Shown here: piece by piece, positions 24,261-36,600 of the stretch | Layout of the letters: every line of letters begins with the position of its first letter | How positions within the stretch are numbered: the first letter of the stretch is position 1 | Assembly (NCBI GenBank): GCA_002633005.1 | Contig: NMRA01000138.1 | Location: forward strand, 592,274 to 649,602 | Direction of reading: 5' to 3' | DNA from: Phoronis australis | Taxonomy: Eukaryota; Phoronida; Phoronidae | DNA: 57,329 bases | The notes under the pieces: model-generated | Databases searched by the model: none | Told to the model about the DNA's origin: nothing | The model's input: only the letters and a program-made list of their open reading frames with translations | Made by a program: the position numbers and the translations under genes

Positions 24261-24410
24261 TGTAGATGTGCTTCCGGTGAATTATATGAGCCACTGTTTA
24301 GCTACTCGCTAACGGGCAATTGCCTATTAGCTGAATGGTTAGCACGCTTGCCGGTTTTATGGGGGTCGCGGGTTCGATCCCTGGGTCGGGTGATCTCGGC
24401 TATTACTACA
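24261..24410 (+). repeat. Left terminal repeat of TRIM-like element
   Basis: 150 bases, TGTAGATG to ATTACTACA. It contains TAGCTGAATGG (24328-24338), a full match to box A TRGYNNARNNG, and GTTCGATCC (24372-24380), a full match to box B GWTCRANNC. The 44-base spacing is tRNA-like. Confidence 0.75.
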
Positions 24411-24647
24411 AATGGCGTAGTCGGCAAACGGATGATCTACCGATGAAGCACTGCCAACTAGTACCCACGGACCTCGGGACAGCGCGCGTGGAAGGTTCCA
24501 GGAGTCAAGGACCTGTATGAGAGACGACCTTGTGTTCACCTGTGTTGTGGTGGTAAAGGTACCAAGGGACGTTGATGACCTGTATGCGAGACATCCTAGT
24601 GTTCACCTTCCTGTCGCGTGCCCGTTCCGTAGGAAAGGGGGGAATGT

Positions 24648-24796
24648 TGTAGATGTGCTTCCGGTGAATTATATGAGCCACTGTTAGCTACTCGCTAACG
24701 GGCAATTGCCTATTAGCTGAATGGTTAGCACGCTTGCCGGTTTTATGGGGGTCGCGGATTCGATCCCCGGGTCGGGTAATCTCGGCTATTACTACA
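24648..24796 (+). repeat. Right terminal repeat of TRIM-like element
   Basis: 149 bases, lacking one T of the left copy. Box A is intact at 24714-24724. Box B carries a G-to-A change (GGATTCGATCC), so only the left repeat keeps both consensus boxes. Confidence 0.75.
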
Positions 24797-25485
24797 CCTT
24801 TGGCTTTGAGGAGGGAGGCTGTTAATGTCTTTTAACTACCAACTCTTACAAGCACTCCAGCAATTTTCATTAGTATTCCTGGGTGACTGAATATTTGTGT
24901 GGGTTTAAAAAAATGCAAATAGCCCTCCCCCATTGAGGCTAGTGTTAACTCAGACGACCATCTGATCTGATGTCGTAATTGTCATATGGTTCCTTATTTT
25001 TTCCCTTCCAACCCCAAACACAAGTACAACGGACCCACTTAATTCAACCATTTTTGGGGACCGCATTCTGCTACCAGTACTGGTCAGATGCAAAGCACCT
25101 CGCTTTACTAAGTGAAGGTGCAAGAGATGCACACAACAGGTATCCGCATGTACTTAATTGAGCATTCTGCTGTTTGTAACCAGTAGTAAAACTAATCTAG
25201 CTCTCTCTTAATAGAAAGGATACAACTTTTTGGTTTGAAATCAGCATGTTTTTTTTAATTTAAGGAAAAATCATACAAAGCCATACCTCACACTCGTCAC
25301 TTTTGTAATTTTTGGATTCTTTTGGTATAATGATATACATGGAAAAGTTGCGTTGTTGCGGACAAATTTATCTGACACATTTACTTTTGAGGTTTTCTTA
25401 AATTCCACAATTTCCAGAAGTCATTTTGAAATTGTGTTCTGACGTTTAAAAATTCCTATGTAAAAATATTGATTAGTTGGCGAAG

Positions 25486-25575
25486 TCATTATCCCCCGTA
25501 ATCTAGAGCCCGAGTGGATTTAGGAGAATTCTAATTCTACAAAATCCAAAAGGGCTCTATATAAGGGGATAATGA
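25486..25575. repeat. 90-bp imperfect palindrome
   Basis: TCATTATCCCC on the left is answered by GGGGATAATGA on the right, and AGAGCCC by GGGCTCT, continuing through a GGATTT/AAATCC pair to a GAATTC-like centre. This is either a short foldback element or a long hairpin. No coding content. Confidence 0.8.
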
Positions 25576-26120
25576 CTGAGAACATGTAATAATCTATTTA
25601 TAGCACATCCTGAATGAGAAACATTGCAACGAATCGATCTACCTTTTCTCAACTCACCTCGTCTTTGTAACTATATATGTCAGAAGCCCGGGGTCGGAAG
25701 TTGTGACCTTTTGAGAATTATTGTTTTTACTCAAGACCAATTAAAAATTTAAACAAAATAGAAATAAATTTAATCTATAAAATAACTTTTAAGCAATTAG
25801 GGTATCTTACTACACATCTTATCCTGCTAAATTTCCACGGTGAAAAAAGACGTCTGCTAAAGTAGGTTACCACTGGTAACTAGTTTAACGTCAAGTCAAA
25901 GGATTCCGACAACACGTTGCCCACATTCAAACTGGAGATCGATGATTTACAAGTGAGAGAAAATGACAGGTATATTTTACTAGACTAAAGATGTCGTTTT
26001 TTTGAAATTGCGCATCTTATTTTTCATAGCGTATAAATGCCAGTACAATGCTGTTAGTTGAACATGTGATTATTGCGTGTCCTCATTTAAGTATTTTGTT
26101 TTCTCATTCAATGATGTCAG

Positions 26121-26380
26121 CTGCTGAGTGGCGTAGTGGTTAAGTTGATGGCCTGAAGCTCTTGGGGAGCGGGTTCAAAACCAGCCTCAGTTTCCTGCCA
26201 AAGTGTTGTTTAACACGCGTTGAATAACTAAATGGGTTATTTAACAGACGTGAGTGAAATGGCCATGTCAGGGTGATAATGTGGTGTAAAAACTTGTCTT
26301 AGATGAGAACAAGTTCATAACATGAGATGTACCCTGTGCCTGAGTAACAACTCGCTCCACAGAATGGTGTCCACTGACAA
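26121..26380 (+). mobile_element. tRNA-derived SINE
   Basis: TGGCGTAGTGG (26129-26139) fits box A and GTTCAAAAC (26173-26181) fits box B, with tRNA-like spacing. The non-tRNA body that follows is unrelated to the TRIM repeats. The 3' boundary and target duplication were not resolved, so the end is approximate. It is not a working tRNA gene: no complete cloverleaf could be drawn. Confidence 0.65.
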
Positions 26381-27506
26381 TACTGTCACTACTTCCTACT
26401 CCTTCAATAGCGGTTGAAGTTCAACCAGTGGTGAGAGCTGTCACTGACTACCTGAATTATTTAATATATATCATCTCAGTAAAAACCAATTACCTTGTCC
26501 ATATAAGTTGAGCGCGGCTTATCAATAATTTATGGCTTTCTGATGCTGAGCGTGCAATATACCATGGATAATAATGTGGTTGTATCTTGCCTTGAAATTT
26601 TGCAATGAATCCTGAGGTCCCATTAGGCCTTACATTGAATCTTCCAAAGCAGCAACTATGAATGCTTCTTAGGGTTTGGGATTACAATAGGCATTTACAA
26701 CAGTACCTAGACTTTTATTATAGACTTCTTTTGTTTTGGGAGTTTGTTAGAGATGTGTGTCAGTGATAACCGCTGCCTGTTTGGGACAACATTCTTTTCC
26801 ACACATTTTAAATCCTTCGGACTATAAAAACTAAATTTGTCATTGAAAATGGAATTTTTTCATTGCATGAACATCAAACGTCAGTAAACTACAACATTAA
26901 GTGAATATAATGTAAATTTGAATACCCACCCAGTGCGCATAGCCTCCCTGGTTTCTTTAATCTCACGCTTATCTCAACTCTGCACATTTTTCTTTCGAGC
27001 GTGGATTTCCTCTCTGGGTTTGATTGGGTCTTGTTACAAATCAACCTTGTCTGACTTTACTTAAACGTTGTCTCTGTCAATTTTTTGTGTTACCAATGGA
27101 TGAATTTGTCTTTATTGTAAACAACTGGTGCGACTTGATTTCTATGTACATCGCCACTTATCAAAGTGATCTTAATTTATACCTCCAAAGATTGCTGTGA
27201 AACTTGAATGGGCAAGCATCTTATCCGTGACTTATCCTTGCACTCAATGAGTGTGTAATGGAAATTGAGGTAACTGATGGAAGATATAGGCTGATGGTCA
27301 AGAAATGGTGGTTGTTATTTCTTTAATTCATTACAGCAACTCATCAAAAGTGAGCTCTAGGTGATGCACTGATATACGTCGTCGTTAGCTTCATTGTGCA
27401 AGTGGCACAAAAGCGCAGCCACAGACAAACACTGATAACTTGCTGGCAATCTTTCCTTTTGCAATAAATATATTATAGAGTACATGTCAAATTTTATTGC
27501 AGAATT

Positions 27507-27646
27507 ATGCCGATCACCAGATACCCAGTTGTGCACAAGTTTGGGATCATCTCCCACTCTCAGAGAATTGAGCTCCAAGAGAGACTTCTAAAGCAAACTT
27601 ACCTTAAGAGTTTGGAGACCAAATCTCCTCATTCTCAACCAAAACG
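27507..27646 (+). CDS. TMEM232: TMEM232 coding exon 1 (start codon)
   Basis: ATG at 27507-27509, donor gtaagt after 27646, phase 2 out. It encodes MPITRYPVVHKFGIISHSQR and onward to SQPK plus two bases of Arg47. The MP...P...G-IS pattern parallels the human N-terminus. The acceptor-like ttttattgcag ends at 27502. Confidence 0.88.
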
Positions 27647-30600
27647 GTAAGTCAAACTTGTACCATATCAGTGTGCATGCATTATGCAACACTTGTATGT
27701 GAACCAGCAACTAGCATAGTATTACGAGTGAAGGTTGAATTATCCTTTACACTGGATCACTGTAACTTCTGTAATCATTGCCTTACAATACATTTTAAGA
27801 TATCCACTGCTAGGTTGTGAGCATTTCTTGTTCTTATCAAGCAGAAAGAAATTACTAGCTATTCCGACTACAATTATTGGCTATTGAAACTTTCATGCAC
27901 CATGGTTAGGTTTATGACACTGAGAGTTTTCTTTTGAAAACTATTTTTGTCCCCCCCAATGACATAAATCCGCCGCTGAAATAGGACACTTTTTGTGTCA
28001 GGTATTTAAATAGGTCAAATTATCAGTCAGGTATTGAAATGAGTTTATTTTTCTAGAGCTATGGTATTGATATGGGTGGGTATTTTCTTTATTGGTAGAT
28101 ATTGATCTCGTGGACTCACATGCACCTAATGCAGTTTCAGCTGCAACATTAGTGCAGCGGTTGGGTAGCTGTGCTAGCCTTACAAAGGGGCAATGCAGCG
28201 GTTGGGTAACTGTGCTAGCCTTACAAAGTGGCAATGCAGCAGTGGGGTAACTGTGCTAGCCTTACAATGTGACAATGCAGCGGTTGGGTAACTGTGCTAG
28301 CCTTACAATGTGACAGTGCAGCGGTTGGGTAACTGTGCTAGCCTTAGGCTACAAAGTGGCAATGCAATGATACTGTTTAATGTGGCTTTCTCTATTTTAG
28401 GAATCCTCTAGAGATCACGGAGAGTTTCCCAAATGTGTTCAACAGCTCCAAAACACCAGAAGACACTGCAAAGTTGGAAGAGCAGGCTTTCAAAATGTTA
28501 GAACGAATCAAGGTGAACCTTGAACATTTTGTTTCAAAGACACACAGATTTTAGCTATAACACGTCCATTTGTAATGTAATTGATAGCACTACATGTGAT
28601 GGGTAATAATTTGCAACCCTCAGGGGTTCTAATAGGAAAAGATATTCGGGAAGTACTGACCAGTTTCCTCGTGAAAGGTGGACAAGCCTGTTGACATGCT
28701 CATAAGTAGTTTAGTGCACCCCAAGGACAAACTTCAGCTTTTTGTGCGACAATGACAAATGCGAAGATTGATGTCGTACCTTGGTGAGATAGAACAACTG
28801 CTCAGAAAGTGCATGCCACACCACTGCAGGGGTAATGCTAAAATTTAAACTCCATGGTATTCTATCACCTTGGTCACATGGGACAGAAGAAGTTTTGGTT
28901 TGAGCGAGTGTCAGAGAGGTTGTTTAGGTAAAAACAAAAACTCGTCTTTGAATAATTCAGGACATTGCAGTTGTTGTCCTTGAGGGCGATGAAAGTTTTT
29001 GGTTGAACCAGTCAGTCATGAATCTCCAGGAGAAGGAGCCAGAAGGAGCCAGCATTTCTGCAATGTGGGATTTACCTTTTTTCACATTGTTACCATTGTC
29101 TTACAGAGAAGGGCTGGCTTAAAAGAAGGTGGAAATGCAGACTATGTTGATCTACCTGTTGCCTGGACGGAGGTGGCACAGCTGAGTCAATGTAGGGGCA
29201 AAGTTCAAGAAGGTCAGTGGTCGCCTCTTCTCTATCTCCATCCGTTCATCTTTCCCTTTCACTTCACCATCCACCGGTCTTCTTTTTTCTCTCTCTCGCT
29301 CTCTCCCCCCCTTCCTGTCACGCTGGCTCCCATTCTCTTCCTCCTAGCTGTCTCCCTCCCCTCCTGTCATGCTGGCTCGCACCCTCTTCCTCCCAGCTCT
29401 CTGGCCCCCCTCCTGTCTTGCTGGCTCGCACCCTCTTCCTGCCAACTCTCTTCAGTGTTCTCAAGGTTATTTCATGGTATAAGATTCATGCATTTTGAGA
29501 AGTCTTTATCTCAACTTGTCACGGAAGTGCACCAACTACATCCATGAATAATTTATTGCTAATAATTTGAAATTCATCATAAGTGTTGTACAATACATGC
29601 CGTAAGTACTCTTAAAGAATTCTGTTTCCCTATCATGACAAAAAATGTCCGTCACTCTAATTACTGAGACCATGATGTCTCCTTACACTCAACCATCATG
29701 ACATAAAATTTACTACTTGCTGAGGAATCCAGGATCTTTTTTAATTACTTTGGTGTGTACTGTGTTTATTTTTCAACAGCATTTAATCTCAAGTACAGAA
29801 TGATTCGGTTGTCGTGTCTCATGTTTTGACGTAAATTTCCAATTTACAGTTGTGTATTTTAAGGGCCAGAATTGATGACAGGAATGTTGTTTTCTTTCAG
29901 AATGCTTCAATGTGTTAATATCATCATTGGAACAAGCACCTTTGAAAGTGGACAACATCATTGCTCTGTTTTTCCTTGCTGAGACATCACTGTACTGGCT
30001 AAGAACTGACATGATGGGTCAGCCATATCTTAGAACGACTGAGATTAAACTGCTAAAGGTATGACTCGTATGGCTTTGCAGGAGTTGTTGGACAGGTGCA
30101 TGTATCTTATCATGCAGGAAAATTTATCTTATTGATTGTTTAAGTAAAACGTACATGCAATTTCTTTATTAACTCTGTTTTTAGGGAAAATGGCAAACAA
30201 ATGACTCATCATTGTTGAAAAGTCTTGATTATACATAGCATAACTTTGACACATGGCTGCCATAATTATGATGAATACCACTTGCGCACAGGCAGAGGGA
30301 CTGGATTGCTGGTCATTTGTCTGATTGGTTTTAGTGTGTTTAAATGTAAAAGTATAAAGTTACTTCACATGTGTTTTATTCCCTACAGGTGTCATTCCTG
30401 GTCTTCATGCGCTTGTTCTATCATCACATGTCAGGTAACATGACTGGACATAACCACTTCAAGAACAGGCTATTTCAGTATTTAGATGGTAAGTGCATTT
30501 TGAGGTCAGTTAAGGCACATGGTAACATAAATGGACATGCACTTCAAAAGCCGAACATTTCATTATTTAGATGGTGTAGTCAGTTAACGTACATGGTGAA

Positions 30601-33600
30601 AGGGAGACGAGGCAATGGTTTGTTTTCAAGTAAGACCAATAAATGTTGTTGCCTTTGTCCTCTAGCAAAAATCTTCATTCTCAGCTTGTTCAACACAGCC
30701 TCAAAGGGGCTTTTCATGAAGTCAACATACTTCTTAAACCACACACTGGGAAGTAAAATTAGAATCCTGAAATGCAGGTGGCAGCAGGAGTCATTGGTTC
30801 CATGTGACCATTTGTCATTGATTTGGAAAAGTCTTTCATTGTTTTTGATTTTGCTTATTGCAAACTAAGAACAATTGTATCAGTTTGGTTAACCCACCTA
30901 TTTTCTTTTTTATGGTTGATGAAGTATGTAAAATGTATTGAACAGCTGTTAGGAACACACTGTGTCCTCATTTAGCAAAAAATTACCAGAATGTCTTATT
31001 TTGAATTTCATATTTTTGAAACAGGACTGGCTGACTGCCAAGATGCTTACAACCCATATCCCAATGCGCTGTTGTATCTGAGGTTTGTCAATGAGGTAGG
31101 AAAGATCATTGTGGCTGATGCAACACTAGACACCAATGATGACTTGGGACTTGAGGAAGACTTTTATGATATCAAGCAGGCCAGAAAGGTGAATATACTG
31201 TAGTGTGAACAAAAGGTGACCCGTAGATAGAATTAAAGGGGGTTACAAGTTATCCGGGTACAGGACTGAGTGGTGGGTACAATGGACTCACTTTTCCAGA
31301 GATTGAATACATTACAAGAGTGCAATTTGTAATAAAGTGGATCCCAGTTCATATCACAGCGGATAATAGAATGTCCCGGATATCATTACCCATGATTGAA
31401 CGCATGTAAAATAACTCGCATATTGTCATGATTTATTGTCATATTACAGGACATTAAAATTATCAATCATTCATTCCCACCCCATTATTATCATGAATTA
31501 TGTATCTTCGCATGACAGTACCACTAATATCATGTAACTATTCAACACATGTGTGGTTACTTGATACATGACAGTCGTCACCTACAGCAATTTTCTCCTA
31601 CAGGGCATGATCTTGATGTATATTACTTGGATACCAACTTTAAATTGCTTCACATGCACTTACTGCATTATCATCACTGTGAACTCCAGTGGCGGATCTA
31701 CGTTTTCAGCAAGGGGGGGTTTAGGATTCCCGCCAAGGTAGAATCCTAGACGCGTAGCGCCGAGCGGGGGGAGGTCGGGAGGGGTGTTTCCCCTCCCGTG
31801 TAAGAAATTTTTTTGTTTTTGTAGCCAAATAGTGAAATTTCCATGCATCCTGGTAAGTTTCTGTCACTTAACATGTCTCTGGAGTTTTTCTTAAGATAAT
31901 TAAAAACCGTTCTCGATTTCGTCACATGAACTTGGCACATAAGTTTCGTGAAACCATATTGTGCACATCTGGGTATGAGTCACGCCACCAGCAAAAAATT
32001 TTGTTGGAACATCTGCTTACACACACCTTTTTTAGCATACGAAAAGTCGTATACGAAAAAGTGTGGTGTGTATACAGGGGTTTAGACAATTTCCAAATAT
32101 TCAAGAGCATAATTAAGGAGCACCGACGGGGCGTAAAAACTTGAATATCAGATGATCGCGTAACAGCAGCCTCAAGTTAAGAACGAAGACCTGTTCTGTT
32201 AGTTCGGAAATAAACATGTGTTCTGTCTCGTTACGAGAAAAACTGGCGAACGATGGTGCTCTCAACTCATAGTCTATTATTAAAAGCGACAATAAATAAT
32301 TAGGTATCACTTTATTAAGTTGAATCACGTTGACAACAATTGAAAAACGTCAAATCTATCTGGAAACAAATCATCTGAAAACAGTTTCACGAAACCAAAA
32401 CATCCTGTGCACAGTGGTGAAGTGATACTCTGGACTAGTTTGCAGAGGGACCAGATGTACACTGAGAGTACACAAAAAGCTGACCTGGTCCGTCAGGAGA
32501 CCAACAGTACACCTGTGTTTATTATCCCTATAAAAATAGTCGATCTGTCGCTGGACCAAACAGTACTGGCTGAGATAAGTAGTTTTACAAAGAACACTTT
32601 GGTAAAAAAAATCACAAGACTAGTTCGCCGAGGGACCAGAAGTACACTGAAACTCAACATTTACACAAATCAAGCTGGCCTGGTCCGTCGCGAGATCTAA
32701 AGTGTACTATGCAAAAAATTTTGAATTGAAAACTTCTCTCTAAAATTTTAATCCCCAGTGGTTACTCATACGTTAGTCCTATCCTTCTGTTGTCTAGACT
32801 GCCGAGGAATTTGTATATCGGATCCAATGATTTGCTCGTCTTGGAATCATTCTACCCAGATATCTTCGATGTTTGTTCCCAACGCTTGCACTTCGTCAAC
32901 TGCTGTGTCAATGAGCTTGTTAGCCTTTACAATGTCAGCATCTCGTTTCGCAGCTCAGTTGACACTAAGAGTTACATGCGCAACTAAATTTGATCCGTTC
33001 ATCATGGACTACTTCAAACCTTGACGAAGCATCCCAGGACCTATTTGAAACTCTTGCAATTTTCGAAATAAACGTCCCAATGTCTGAACGCTTGAAACCC
33101 GAAGTACTAATATCAAATAAATGCCCATGGGCATGAGCGTTTCATTGGTTGAGCCTTTCTGCGGAAATTCCCAGTATAGAAGACGGCAGTGTGCTTATTG
33201 CAGGTAGACAGACGGTAGGTGTTGAGGTCGGAACTAGGGCTCCTTAGGAGGCCTATTGAACATCGCACGAGTCCCGCAAGACTTTGTTGTGAAAGAACAG
33301 CCTCCCCGCAATTTCTGGTACTGTACACTTTTCGCGAATGCGCCGGGTCACTTTTTCAATGTGAGTGCCCCCTTGGTCATTCCTTGTATAGACATAACTT
33401 GTTATAGAGTGTGTCTTCAAACGGACTCGCGACCAGACCACGGCGCCCGCCACAATAGCAATTCTTCGGAAAAAGAAATTTTTTCAAAAATATTATATGT
33501 ACATGTACACAATATTACATGTACATGTACACTGTATGATATTGCGCAAGACAACTTTACTATACACCAGTTACAAATGTGTTGAGTGTAATAGAATGAC

Positions 33601-36600
33601 ACGGCATGACAGATGAGGTAAAAACGTTGCACGTCAATTCGCCTGAATATCAGGGTTGCGGCACCGCAGTATTTCCCCTAATCAAATCAAAATATATCTT
33701 AGAGTAAAGAAGCTAGTTACCTAAAGAAATCAACTATTTCAGCGGTGAATCCATATAAAATGCTTGGCTACTTCAGAAGTGTCGACGGAAGCGCGCGCAC
33801 AATAAATCCCCGCGCGTTTTGCTGATGAGCCACAAAGACTCAGCAATTCACAATGCAAAAAACTATATTTTCTGAGTGAACCCCCCCTCAATTTTTTCCA
33901 AGTTGGTTTACTTGGGGTTTACACACGCTGGCAGTGCCGTTTTTGTTTTGCTGGAGACGCTTTTGTTTTTTTTTGTTTTTTTTTTAATTTTTGGGTCCTG
34001 GCCCGAGGGGGGGTTTAAACCCCTGAACCCCCCCGTAGATCCGCCACTGAACTCCCAATTCTTTCATATTATTCTCAAGACTATGATGCAAGGGGAGTAT
34101 ACTGTGACGTTGTTCATTTGCAGGATATTTGCAACTAGAAATCTTGCTTAAGAAACAGAATATTCTGATATAATGTGTTATATATCCCATGATTGAAAAT
34201 CATGAACTCTCCCCTCAATCACTTTAATGGTCATCGTTTTGTTGGACGAGGTCTAATGTCAGTTGGATCAGAAGTTTTCTTGCGCACCTTTCCCTAGCGT
34301 GATCTTGTGTAAGTGTGCCAATCTCGCACAAGTTAGTAGCTATTTCAGGAAAATCTGTTGTGTTTTTGCAGTCACTGATTCCTGACATTGGCTTCCATCA
34401 TTCAGTAGAATTAACTGAATTCGATGCTTGTTACCTTTATCAATTAGAATACTCAGCTGCTTGCCATATTGTCTGTTAACTCTGCTAGCAAAGCATTGGG
34501 CTACAACCGAAGCTGTCTTGGGACTGACCTCAAATACACAACAATGTTATCAATAGTGTTACTTCAGGTACTTGTTTCAGAAGTCAGCTCGTAGGACCCC
34601 TGTGGCTGCCTCAGCAGCAGTCAGTACCAGTGTGCATGATTTAAGTCCCACTCTGTGGCATGCTCTTGATGTATGGAGGTGTACTAATGGTTTAGGAGGG
34701 GGCATTGAAGAGGCGCTCAAGGGACTGGCCCATTGTGCTGTAGGACTGGCCTCTGAGAATTGGTGAGTTGTTTGCTGACACGCATACTGCTTATAAGTTT
34801 GTCTTATCAAAAAGTGTTAGTCTATGGCCAAAAATAGTAAAATCCTGCCACAAGGGAATGTGCTTTTACATTCTGCACAGTAGCAAAGTTTCATCGTTAG
34901 CTGTTGGGTGACAGTTCATATGAGGATTAAAGGGGTTCGAAGAAAAAAAAACAACAGTGCCAACATGGCGTTTTGAGGGATACTCCTTACATTTGCCCTT
35001 TGGAATTTGGGTCCATTGCCATAACCTTGATCCGTCAGCAACATTTGACCAATTGGCATTGTGATGTGATTTCTGCCAATATGTACCTTGACATAATTAT
35101 GTTGTTTCAGGATTGATGCCTGTACTGCCATGGTTGTGCTTACGGAAGCAGCCAAATCCAACTTGGCTGCACTGAGAGTGATGCAGAACTTGGCTAGGGG
35201 ACTGGTGCCTCAAGAGACATCCCTTATCACCACTCCCAACATTGGTCCTCCTCTACTCACCATGGATGCCATCTCGACGGGGAATTCACTATCTGAACCA
35301 GTGGTAGATGGAAAACTATCTCTGAGTGACATTGCTGAGAAAAATGAGGACGAGGCTGGCAGCAGTGGGAAGGCAGTGATGTATGATAAAAACCTTTCCA
35401 GAGCTCAGGAGGATTTGTCAGCGATACAAATAAGTAGTGAGGACAACATTGATGAGGCAGAGAAGGAAGACGAATTGAAAAGGGATGTTGATAGAGCTGA
35501 TTCTCCTGAGGGTGAGCAACCGATTCCTTCCCCAAGGAGAAGTCGAAGTAAGCCTGATTCCAGACGGAAGGTGACGCGAGAGTCTCAGAGAAGTAAACTG
35601 AGTTCTGAGATGGAAACAGTCAACACGGGATGGAGAGTTGATGGTGACGATACACGTGGCCTCACTTCACAGGCTAGCATCATGACATACGGAAATGAGC
35701 CGGTAAGGGCTGTTAGTGCTGTATCTTTGTTTGTTTCAATTTCACAATATATCACGCACTTGGACACTAGCCAATCCTTTGAACGTTATCAACATACTCT
35801 GAATCTATTGGCACTGATATTCACCGACTCAATTACTTCACATGATCAGTTGTGTGTCTTAAATTTACTGGATCAACTCCTAACTGGGATGTCAGGCATT
35901 TCTTTGTTTTACACCAAATATCTGAATGTACTGACATCAAATTACGACACTCTTCGCTGCATCAGTTTTGAGTGTCGTAGTTCTGGTTTAATTGCATTGA
36001 CATAGTTATCAGTGAAATTCCAAATTTTTAGCTTTGTTTTTGTTTTAATTTTGCAGTCTTCTGAGTGTAAAGGTTTGAACAGCTGGAGATGGGAAGTGGC
36101 TTTCTTCTACGTGGAGGCGCTTACAGAAATCTGCTTGAAGGGCAGCACATCTGTTATTCAAAAAATAGCTTTGGTTGGCAAGAACAAGAGTACCGACATG
36201 TTGTACAAACATGCTCCTGGAAGGACCTCTGTTGAAAGTGCTGGACTACTTGACCTTGTCTATTTCCATGCTTCAAAAGAGAAAGATGACGGAGGTAGAG
36301 TGACTCAGCAGTCATAGTTGTTATAACGCTTTGGCTTAGAGTTATTTCACAACGAATTGGCAACATTCTTTTAAATTTTCTGTTTGATTTTAAATTTGTC
36401 AATTATCATATGATATGCATCTTTCTCTTAGCAGGCCACCAACTTTTTCTGTGCTAAATTTCTTTAATGTTGATTTTGTTTTCAGCATAATTTTGGTCAA
36501 TTACAGATCTGTAACTTTGCTGTTTAAGCTTACTGGTATATGTTGATGGTTTGTTTTTATGTTTTGGAGCATAGCATATTAACTGCATTTTACTTCTTGT

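Larger units (their letters stand above)
24261..24796 (+). mobile_element. TRIM-like element with Pol III promoter in its terminal repeats
   Basis: Direct terminal repeats of 150 and 149 bases (24261-24410, 24648-24796) differ at only a few positions. Each starts TGTAG and ends CTACA. A candidate primer-binding site starting TGGCGTAGTCGGC begins two bases after the left repeat (24413). A purine tract AGGAAAGGGGGGAA (24631-24644) precedes the right repeat. The interior is about 237 bases with no protein, as in terminal-repeat retrotransposons in miniature. Each repeat holds a tRNA-like box A and box B. An 8-base repeat CCTTTGGC occurs at 24244-24251 and 24797-24804. It directly abuts the right end but is nine bases from the left end, so the exact left boundary is uncertain. 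An alternative is a tandem tRNA-SINE dimer. Confidence 0.7.

Noticed and set aside
24328-24390. tRNA gene
   Set aside because: Box A and B are present, but the sequence is duplicated in a 150-bp terminal repeat and I could not draw a full cloverleaf with a matching acceptor stem.
28999-29547. 182-codon plus-strand frame
   Set aside because: It runs through TMEM232 exon 3 in the exon frame but extends through both splice sites into pyrimidine-rich repeat; the correct exon is 29107-29212.
31925-33632. Multiple overlapping 60-110 codon frames on both strands
   Set aside because: All lie inside the hAT-type element and none shows a transposase or other domain I recognise.
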